A stretch of 8,365 nt of DNA from G039029935 sp039029935. GTDB taxonomy: Bacteria > Chloroflexota > Anaerolineae > Caldilineales > Caldilineaceae. Under the pieces are notes generated by a model. It had not been told where the DNA came from, did not search any database, and saw only the letters and a program-made list of their open reading frames with translations. The first letter of the stretch is position 1; every line of letters starts with the position of its first letter. The position numbers and the translations under genes are program-made. Shown here in pieces: positions 1 to 6,700 of this stretch. The stretch is taken from assembly GCA_039029935.1 (NCBI GenBank), contig JBCCFC010000586.1, positions 1 to 8,365 on the forward strand, in the 5' to 3' direction.

Positions 1-248
1 GCTGTCTGCTCACCTGGTTGGCGTCGCCTGCAAAGGCAGCCTCATCCTCCCAAGTCACCTGCACTGCTTCTCCTCCTGCGCCTCTGCTTGCACTGCCTTC
101 CTCCAGTATGTTCTTCTCAATTGCAATGGCAAGCTGCAGGCATAATTGACCCAAGAAGCTGTTCCTCACCTGCTTCTTCCTGCGTCTCCACTTGCTCACG
201 TATCGCAGGTTGGCTACCTGCGTCTGCAAGAATTAAGAATTGCGACAT
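1..248 (-). pseudogene. Possible 3' or broken fragment of a Glu/Ala-rich protein, running off the left edge
   Basis: Unrecognised. On the minus strand one frame starts at an ATG (248-246) and reads 43 codons (MSQFLILADAG..., then a Glu/Gln-rich stretch) to a TGA at 119-117. A second minus-strand frame is open from 232 to the window edge, without an ATG (TTG at 229-227 or GTG at 199-197 are the only early starts), and contains EKNILEEG and VTWEDEAAFAGDANQV. The two frames overlap, and joining them by one shift near 120-130 would give a continuous acidic, Ala-rich product, as expected of a gene with a frameshift. No family is recognised. It would be divergent to the gene at 358. The alternative is chance open frames in a region whose minus strand is rich in GCAGG and GAAG motifs. 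Confidence 0.22.
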
Positions 249-270
249 TGATTCATTGATTCCGATTATC

Positions 271-300
271 TTGACGATTTGGCTTGTGTCATGATAGCAT
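271..300 (+). promoter_or_regulatory. Weak sigma70-like promoter candidate for the gene at 358
   Basis: TTGACG (271-276) matches five of six bases of the -35 consensus and is followed after 18 bp by TAGCAT (295-300), which matches four of six of the -10 consensus. The stretch is AT-rich and lies about 57 bp upstream of the start codon. TATAAC at 314-319 is a better -10 on its own but has no -35 at a suitable distance. This rests on pattern matching only. Confidence 0.25.
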
Positions 301-332
301 ACAATACTAATGGTATAACTGTATCGGCCATT

Positions 333-347
333 ATTTCTCGAATAGGA
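333..347 (+). promoter_or_regulatory. Leader block and ribosome binding site of the gene at 358
   Basis: ATTTCTCGAA (333-342) is followed by AGGA (344-347), ten bases before the ATG at 358. The same ten bases recur at 3729-3738 before the second gene, again exactly 15 bases before the ATG and again followed by AGGA. The recurrence supports both start codons and suggests the leader was duplicated with the gene. The Shine-Dalgarno match is modest and the spacing a little long. Confidence 0.55.
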
Positions 348-357
348 ACCAAAATTC

Positions 358-3300
358 ATGACAAGCATCACAACAGCGATACGCATTTTCGTCATCACAG
401 CCATCTGCCTACTTTGGTGTGACATCCCCCACTCAACACCTAACAGCACAATCCCTAACAGTACAAAAATCCTCTATGCCCAAGCAACACAAGTGGACTT
501 TGACTGTGGAACAGTTAGTGAAATCCCTTTGAAAGAATGTACTGCGTTAATTGATATTTATGAGAATACTGATGGAGGAAATTGGACCCAACAAGGGAAC
601 TGGTTGAGTAGTAACACGCCATGTAGCTGGTCCGGTATCACATGCAATAATGGGTCTATTACGGCTATCGTGCTTAATAACTATGGATTAACAGGACGGC
701 TTCCAACGTCTATCCAAAATCTTTCAGCATTAAATACGTTTGATCTACAAAATAATCAGTTAACGTTTATTTCCTCCGAAATCTTGACACTAGGGAATTT
801 AACACGACTCTTGTTGCAGAACAACGAGTTTAGTAGCCTCCCGCCACTCATTGGCAATTTGAACGGGCTAACACATCTATACCTTGATGGCAACAACCTA
901 GAAAGCCTTCCACAAACGTTTGGGGATTTATCTACGCTCAAATTTTTGTCCATCACAAATAACCAACTAACCCAACTGCCCGATGGATTGACAAACCTCA
1001 CCAACCTGGAGATGGTTTTGCTTGGTGGAAACCAATTGAGCAGCCTACCAACTGGGTTGGAGAGACTGGTCGACTTAGAAATATTATCACTGGCCTCTAA
1101 CCAATTTCAAACGCTCCCGCCAGAACTCCAATTTCTTGCCAAATTACACACACTTGATTTGTCAAACAACCATCTTACGCTTGCAAATCTTGAAGCAGAT
1201 GCTGGTCTTCTTGCCTTCATCAACCAAAAAGACTCAGATTGGGCAGTGACACAGACGCAGACGACAGCCACACCAACACCCACCAACAGTCCAACTGCTA
1301 CAGCGAGTTCAACAGCAAGCTCAACTGCTACAGCAAGTTCAACTGCTACAGCAAGCTCAACTGCTACAGCAAGCTCAACTGCTACAGCAAGCTCAACTGC
1401 TACAGCAAGCTCAACTGTAGCACCAACATTTACAGCAACACCCACGCTTATCCCTGTCACCCCAACTAATTTCCCAACGGCAACATCAACGTTAACGAGA
1501 ACACCAACCGCCATGATGTCGCCAACACCAACATCTACCGCGGCATCAACGCTAACATTAACGCCAACCATCCCTGTATCCCCAACGATAACATCAACAA
1601 GAATACCAACCTCTACTGTGTCCCCAACAACAACGGCAACGATTTCCCCGTCACCAACAGCAACAAGAACACCTACCATCTCTATGTCATCAACAGCAAC
1701 GCCAACCCCAACCTCTTCTATGCTGCCAACTGCAACGGGAACATCCACTGCAACCGTATCTCCAACCGTAACAGGAACGAGAACACCAACACCAGAGCCT
1801 GTCGCTGTATTGACACCTGCTGTCATACCAATCATTCCGACTCGCACATCGGGTCCTGGTCAAGAAGGCAAAGATGCCTATGAGGATGACAATGCTTGTG
1901 AAGCCGCAAACGAGATCGATGTGACAGGGACCCCTCAAAAACGCACCTTTCATGGCGTTTCCGATATAGACTGGATTTTTTTTGAAGCCCCGACCGATGG
2001 TACATACCAAATATTGGTGGATGTTCCATATGGCTCTCATGCGGATGTCGATTTGGTCTACTACAAAGAATGTGGCGAATTGTTGTCGGGTCAGTGGTTT
2101 GAGCTTTTTACACCCGATGTACGCCTTAACGTGGAAGCAACCACTGGTGAGAAGATATACCTCAAGTTGACCAACGTCAATATAGGCCAAGAAGCGATGT
2201 CAGAAGCGTATCATCTCTCTGCCCGTCTCTTGGCTAATGATGAGAAAGCGGCGGGGGCCGTCATTATTGTGGCTGGGCAGCTCAAAGCAAACGATAGCGT
2301 TCAAGATAATATTGACAATGTGGCCGAGGCGGTCTATGCATTGTTTAAAAGCCAAGGGATGGAGGATGATGATATTCATGTGTTGGCTGCCTCGCCATCA
2401 TTACAGGGGTATGATGATTCTGCCACTGCTCAGAATTTGCGCGAGGCGATTACGACATGGGCGGTTGAGCGGGTTAGCCCTGCCCAATCACTCATCCTCT
2501 ACATCGTCGATCATGGGGATCGGGAACAAATCTATCTGGATAACTTAAGAGGTGAGGTGCTGACCCCCAACGAGTTGAATACATGGTTATCCACTTTGGA
2601 AGAGACAGTTCCGGGTGTCCAGAGTAATATCATCATTGAAGCCTGCCATTCAGGTAGCTTTATTGAGATACCCCATAGCATTAGTGGCGATAACCGTTTG
2701 GTGATCACGTCATCACAGTCTGAACACGACGCCTATAGTTCGCTCGATGGTGCTTACTTTACAGATAACCTGTTGATTAATTTGAAGAAAGGGGCAAATT
2801 TGGCTGATAGCTTTAATGCCGCCATGCACGTTGTCGATGAACTCTACCCGTTACAGCAGCCACAGCTTGATGTCAATGGCAATGGCGTCTCTAACGAGCA
2901 AGAGGATGTCGTTCTGGCGGCATCGCGTCCTTTTTTGCCCAGCGATTTACGAATCGCTACAGAGACCTATTTGTGGCCTCCCTTCATCGCCGATGCCAAT
3001 CATCCGCCAGAGATTGTTGACCGTCGAGGGCGTATCCATGCCCATGTTCGTGATGATGAAGGAGTGGCCGATGTCTGGGCCGTTGTCTATCCACCCGACT
3101 ATGAACCCCCAGAAACCGATGGTGAACTCAATCCCGAAGTGCAGGATATTGTTTCGCTACAACGAATCGAGGGCAACGACCGAGATGGACACTATTATGG
3201 CGATTATCTTGGTTTTTCTGCGCTGGGTGAATATCGTGTTGTGATGTATGCTCGTGACCATACAGGTCTCCAAACGGAACCATTTGTCTTAACCGTAGAC

Positions 3301-3429
3301 ACGAATGCCTATCTGACAGCAACGCCCACAATACCGGCAATTGCACCTGTTGCAACGGCTTTCCCAACGCCCGTACCTATACCTATACCAACCGTCAGTC
3401 AAGTTTTCTTGCCAACAGTCAGCCGTTGA
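358..3429 (+). CDS. Secreted LRR / PPC-like / C13 caspase-fold cysteine peptidase / Ig-like protein
   Basis: Predicted exported multidomain cysteine peptidase of 1023 aa, complete. A hydrophobic segment at about residues 8-20 and AQA at 41-43 suggest a signal peptide with a long c-region. Residues 50-100 form a plant-type LRR N-cap with paired Cys (50/61, 89/96; CSWSGITC). About eight 23-residue LRRs (LxxLxLxxNxLxxLP) cover 102-275 and end in a cap with DSDWAVTQT. A Thr/Ser/Pro linker (about 298-500) contains six TATASS repeats. A PPC-like beta-sandwich lies at about 506-622. The C13/legumain-like caspase fold (632-830) has beta-strand AVIIVAG, His719 in YIVDHG and Cys763 in EACHSGSF, the expected clan CD dyad, so it is probably active. 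An Ig-like domain (about 885-980, with VWAVVYPPDY) usually follows such C13 domains. The protein ends in a Pro-rich tail, VFLPTVSR. The ATG has a weak RBS and a leader shared with the downstream paralogue. Substrate and partners are unknown; the LRRs are inferred to bind a ligand. Confidence 0.93.
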   Translation: MTSITTAIRIFVITAICLLWCDIPHSTPNSTIPNSTKILYAQATQVDFDCGTVSEIPLKECTALIDIYENTDGGNWTQQGNWLSSNTPCSWSGITCNNGSITAIVLNNYGLTGRLPTSIQNLSALNTFDLQNNQLTFISSEILTLGNLTRLLLQNNEFSSLPPLIGNLNGLTHLYLDGNNLESLPQTFGDLSTLKFLSITNNQLTQLPDGLTNLTNLEMVLLGGNQLSSLPTGLERLVDLEILSLASNQFQTLPPELQFLAKLHTLDLSNNHLTLANLEADAGLLAFINQKDSDWAVTQTQTTATPTPTNSPTATASSTASSTATASSTATASSTATASSTATASSTATASSTVAPTFTATPTLIPVTPTNFPTATSTLTRTPTAMMSPTPTSTAASTLTLTPTIPVSPTITSTRIPTSTVSPTTTATISPSPTATRTPTISMSSTATPTPTSSMLPTATGTSTATVSPTVTGTRTPTPEPVAVLTPAVIPIIPTRTSGPGQEGKDAYEDDNACEAANEIDVTGTPQKRTFHGVSDIDWIFFEAPTDGTYQILVDVPYGSHADVDLVYYKECGELLSGQWFELFTPDVRLNVEATTGEKIYLKLTNVNIGQEAMSEAYHLSARLLANDEKAAGAVIIVAGQLKANDSVQDNIDNVAEAVYALFKSQGMEDDDIHVLAASPSLQGYDDSATAQNLREAITTWAVERVSPAQSLILYIVDHGDREQIYLDNLRGEVLTPNELNTWLSTLEETVPGVQSNIIIEACHSGSFIEIPHSISGDNRLVITSSQSEHDAYSSLDGAYFTDNLLINLKKGANLADSFNAAMHVVDELYPLQQPQLDVNGNGVSNEQEDVVLAASRPFLPSDLRIATETYLWPPFIADANHPPEIVDRRGRIHAHVRDDEGVADVWAVVYPPDYEPPETDGELNPEVQDIVSLQRIEGNDRDGHYYGDYLGFSALGEYRVVMYARDHTGLQTEPFVLTVDTNAYLTATPTIPAIAPVATAFPTPVPIPIPTVSQVFLPTVSR
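1294..1413 (+). repeat. 18-bp in-frame minisatellite encoding TATASS
   Basis: Six full copies of an 18-bp unit (ACTGCTACAGCAAGCTCA) and one 12-bp partial copy (1312-1323) sit in the linker between the LRRs and the PPC-like domain. The last four copies (1342-1413) are identical; earlier copies differ at one or two third-codon positions. Copy-number change keeps frame and would only alter linker length. Confidence 0.95.
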
Positions 3430-3451
3430 GTGTATGATAAGATTCAGAAAA

Positions 3452-3485
3452 ATTTCTAATGATAGAAATGAGCATTGTTCATTTC
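3452..3485 (+). other. Two overlapping, mutually exclusive AT-rich hairpins downstream of the first gene
   Basis: ATTTCTA (3452-3458) pairs with TAGAAAT (3463-3469) around a four-base loop. GAAATGA (3465-3471) can instead pair with TCATTTC (3479-3485). The two 7-bp stems share GAAAT, so only one can form at a time. Neither is GC-rich or followed by a T-run, so they are poor intrinsic terminators. They might instead protect the 3' end of the mRNA, or be chance. Confidence 0.35.
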
Positions 3486-3519
3486 ATAACGGCTCGTAAT
3501 ACACTACCAAAATTTATGT

Positions 3520-3538
3520 GTGCGGTCCATGCCCGCAC
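3520..3538 (+). terminator. Short GC-rich hairpin, possible weak terminator
   Basis: GTGCGG (3520-3525) and CCGCAC (3533-3538) form a 6-bp GC-rich stem with a seven-base loop, about 90 bp after the first gene's stop codon. No T-run follows, so Rho-independent termination is not well supported. It sits just left of the inserted inverted-repeat element. Confidence 0.22.
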
Positions 3539-3576
3539 CCAATCTAATACTTTGTCAATTAAATGGTGATGGATTG

Positions 3577-3682
3577 ATTCGTAGGCCACGCTAGTAGCGT
3601 GACGGTTTGTCAAGACCCGATGTTTCTCTTGAAAATCAAGAGGTTGACGACGATTGTCCGGTTACTAACCGGACCTACGAAT
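3577..3682 (+). repeat. Nested branched inverted-repeat structure inside the MITE-like element
   Basis: ATTCGTAGG (3577-3585) pairs with CCTACGAAT (3674-3682). Between them are three hairpins in a row: CACGCTA/TAGCGTG (3587-3593 with 3595-3601), GTCAA/TTGAC (3609-3613 with 3644-3648) enclosing CTCTTG/CAAGAG (3626-3631 with 3637-3642), and GTCCGGTT/AACCGGAC (3656-3663 with 3667-3674). The fold looks cloverleaf-like, but it has no T-loop consensus or CCA end and does not fit a tRNA. It could be an older palindromic repeat carried by the MITE, or a structured RNA read as part of the downstream gene's leader. Confidence 0.45.
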
Positions 3683-3692
3683 GCTACGAATG
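3675..3692 (+). repeat. 9-bp tandem duplication at the inner stem edge
   Basis: CTACGAATG occurs twice in direct succession (3675-3683, 3684-3692). The first copy forms the 3' side of the inner stem at 3577-3585; the second can pair with the same partner, so the stem could slip between two registers. Confidence 0.8.
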
Positions 3693-3728
3693 CTATCAGA
3701 ACTTAATTGACAGAGTACTAATCTGTCG

Positions 3729-3745
3729 ATTTCTCGAAAAAGGAG
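3729..3745 (+). promoter_or_regulatory. Leader block and ribosome binding site deciding the start of the second gene
   Basis: ATTTCTCGAA (3729-3738) is followed by AAAGGAG ending at 3745, a strong Shine-Dalgarno eight bases before the ATG at 3754. The block is identical to that at 333-342 and equally distant from its start codon. The open frame extends upstream to a TTG at 3607, but that part lies inside the inverted-repeat element and has no RBS, so 3754 is preferred. Confidence 0.8.
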
Positions 3746-3753
3746 TGACTCTT

Positions 3754-6700
3754 ATGACCACCATGAACCACACAGAGAGACGTGTAAAAAGAACAGCTTC
3801 TGTTGCACATATGCGCAGAGGCATTCTTTTGATCGTTTTGTTGATCTGGCTCCAGACCAATACCTCATCAACAATGGCGATAGACGCTATGGATATCACC
3901 GAAAATGCAACCACTGAAAACGCAACCACTGAAAATACACAAAGTGAGAACACACTGGCGGATACGTACCCTTTACAACGATCACCAAACAGTATCAACT
4001 GCGGGCTTGTCAGCGGCATGTTAGCACAAGAATGTCTTGCCTTGGTTGATATTTATGAAGCGACAGGTGGCACAAATTGGACAACACAGGAGGGGTGGAA
4101 TGCGACCTTGACGCCGTGCTCGTGGTCAGGGGTGACATGCAGCAATGATGCTGTGACCGCGTTGGACTTAAGTGGCTTTGGACTTGTGGGTGGACTGCCG
4201 ACATCCATCGACAATCTCACCGGATTGACAACCCTTAACCTGCAAAACAATCAACTCAACTTTATCCCACCCGATATCAATCGCCTCGATAACCTCTCTC
4301 GGTTATGGTTACAGAACAATTCATTTTCAAGCATTTCATTCTATGTTGGGGAACTTCAAGGGTTAGAATATTTGTCGCTTGATAACAACAACCTAACAAC
4401 CATCCCACAATCTTTTAGTGGCCTATCGGCATTGAAAGTGCTGTCAATTGAAAACAATCAACTGACCGAACTGCCGAGCGACATTGGTAGCCTGACCAAT
4501 CTGACGCATTTATATCTAGAAAACAATCGTTTAACCAGCCTACCTACAACGATTTCAGGCTTAAGTAGCTTGAAAGAACTGCGGTTGATGGGCAATCAAT
4601 TGAGCGCGTTGCCCTCTGGGATGGGCAGCTTAAGCAACCTCAATATCCTGTCAGTGGCATCCAATCAATTGCATTCTTTGCCCAGCGACTTTGGTGGCTG
4701 CGCTAACCTTTATTCATTGACGCTAGACGACAACTCATTTAGCAGTTTCCCCACCGTGCTATTGAGCCTCACTAGCCTGACAACCCTCGAATTTAATAAC
4801 AATCAGTTGTCAAGTCTGCCTGCAAATATGAGCGGTCTCTCTGCACTCACAACACTCTCACTCAACAACAATCGCTTGAGTAGCTTTCCCACCCAGTTGG
4901 CAGGGGGGAGTCTGCGCAAGCTTCATTTGGATGACAATTCCTTTAGCAATATTCCCAGCACTATCGGTTCGTTTTTAGCACTCGAGGAACTTTCTGTGCG
5001 TAATAATCAAATTTCTTCGGTTGCAAGTGCGATTAGTACATTGGGCAACCTAAACACATTGGCTCTGGACGGCAATCAACTAAGCAGCCTGCCCGATACA
5101 ATCAACGAGTTGCCGCGTTTGACGAATCTGACACTAAGTGGCAATCAATTTAGCACATTCCCAAACGCACTCAGTACGCTCATCCAACTTTCCACGTTAG
5201 ATTTGTCATCCAATCAGCTGGATACCCTTTCTAGCGAAATTGGTCATTTTTCCAATTTAAACACGCTGTATCTAGCGGGTAATCAGCTCCAAACACTGCC
5301 AACAGAATTTCAATATCTTGACAACTTAAATACGCTTAGTCTCGCCTATAACCGTCTGACGATTTCATCCATCGAAGCAGATACGGGTTTAAGCGACTTT
5401 CTCACGCGCACAGACCCAGATTGGACAGCGACACAGACATCACCACCAACCAACCTTCGGATGACAGAGGTGGGTGCTACCAACGCGCAATTAATGTGGG
5501 ATGCCATCGCCTATCAAGGTGGAGGCGGCTATTATGAGATCAGCTATGCTATTAATGGTGGTGACTTTTCTATCTATGACACGCAAAATAAAAACACAAG
5601 TACGTTAAATCTGTCGAGTCTAACATCAGGGGCCACCTACACTGCCCGTATCCGCACATATACCCCCTCACATAGCGATCAGCCCAATGACTTGTGGAGT
5701 GACTATGTGAGTGTTACGTTCACGACGCTATTCCCTACCGCAACCAGCACCAATTCACCAACGCCGACACCTACGCCGAGCCACACCCCGACGTTGACAC
5801 CCACGCCGACGGAGACTGTTACAGGTACACCACCACCAACATCGACGCCAACTCAGACGCCATCGCCCACGCCACCACCAACATCGACGCCAACTCAGAC
5901 GCCATCGCCCACATTGATGCCAACACCAACGGTGCCCTCTACAGCTACGTTACTGCCAACGTCAACACCACCGCCAACATCAACACCCACGTTGTCCCCA
6001 ACACCGACAGCGACACCAACGGCGACCCCCACGCCAACAGATATACCCACGAGTACACCAGAGCCAATTCCGACAATTAGACCTGTACTAGGCTCCGCAG
6101 ATGCCTATGAATCGGACAATGATTGTCAGGATGCCCGGCCGATTGCCACCGATGGAATTCCACAACGACATACATTCCATGAAGCAACCGACACCGACTG
6201 GATTCAATTCCAGGCACCACACGATGGCACATATCAACTATTGGTTGATACACCCATCGGCTCGCCAGCGGACGTCAATGCCGTCTATCACAAAGATTGT
6301 AATGGGTTACGTCTCGATCAGTGGTTTGAAACATTTACACCCGGTTATCGTCTTATCATCGAGGCCAACGCAGGCGAGATATTCTATGCCGGACTCACAA
6401 ATGCAAATACGGAAATTGTGGGCGAACATGTCATCTATCACGTATCAGTACAAGCACTTGTGGATAGACCTTCGACAGGCGCATTAATCATCATGGCGGG
6501 TCGAAAAGAGAGCGGCGATTTCCATCAGACAAACATCGATCAGCTCGCTGCTGATGTCTACAACTTATGGCAACGCAAGGGGGTTGTAGCAGATGATATT
6601 TATACGATGATGACCAATCTGGGGAATCCAATTTATGACGCGCCGCCTACAGTCGATAATTTGGAATATGCTATCTTAAGCTGGGCCAAAGACAAAGTGA

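Larger units (their letters stand above)
3548..3717. mobile_element. MITE-like element with 15-bp terminal inverted repeats
   Basis: TACTTTGTCAATTAA at 3548-3562 and TTAATTGACAGAGTA at 3703-3717 are inverted copies of each other with one mismatch. The bases just outside are CTAA on both sides (3544-3547 and 3718-3721), as expected of a 4-bp target-site duplication. Because both repeats end in TA, an alternative reading is an IS630/Tc1-mariner-type insertion at a TA dinucleotide with element ends at 3550 and 3715. There is no transposase inside, so it would be non-autonomous and moved in trans. It lies between the paralogues, ending 23 bp before the Shine-Dalgarno of the second gene, so it has probably separated that gene from its original promoter region. 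A structured leader RNA without mobility is the main alternative. Confidence 0.6.

Noticed and set aside
88..294. Plus-strand small Ser/Cys-rich open frame
   Set aside because: No RBS or protein-like pattern; the minus strand of the same stretch looks more coding-like.
1294..1413. CRISPR array
   Set aside because: The repeats are contiguous 18-bp in-frame coding units with no spacers.
1107..1847. Long minus-strand open frame, Val/Gly-rich (VAVGV-type repeats)
   Set aside because: It is the antisense of the Thr/Pro/Ser linker; the low-complexity codons of the linker create a long stop-free minus strand. No RBS or recognisable domain.
1690..2190. Minus-strand open frame over the PPC-like domain
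   Set aside because: Antisense shadow of a well-supported coding region; Cys/Arg-rich without domain features.
3577..3682. tRNA or other standard RNA gene, because of the cloverleaf-like fold
   Set aside because: No T-loop consensus, acceptor-like CCA end or normal arm sizes. No hallmark of the common riboswitch or hammerhead ribozyme families was found by eye.
3707..3735. Perfect -35 box TTGACA in the right terminal repeat, as an outward promoter for the second gene
   Set aside because: No acceptable -10 lies 16-18 bp downstream, and the start site would fall on the Shine-Dalgarno.
3607..3753. Extension of the second gene upstream to a TTG start
   Set aside because: The 49 extra codons are mostly MITE-like inverted repeats, carry no RBS, and would place a signal peptide about 70 residues into the protein. 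The ATG at 3754 has a strong RBS.
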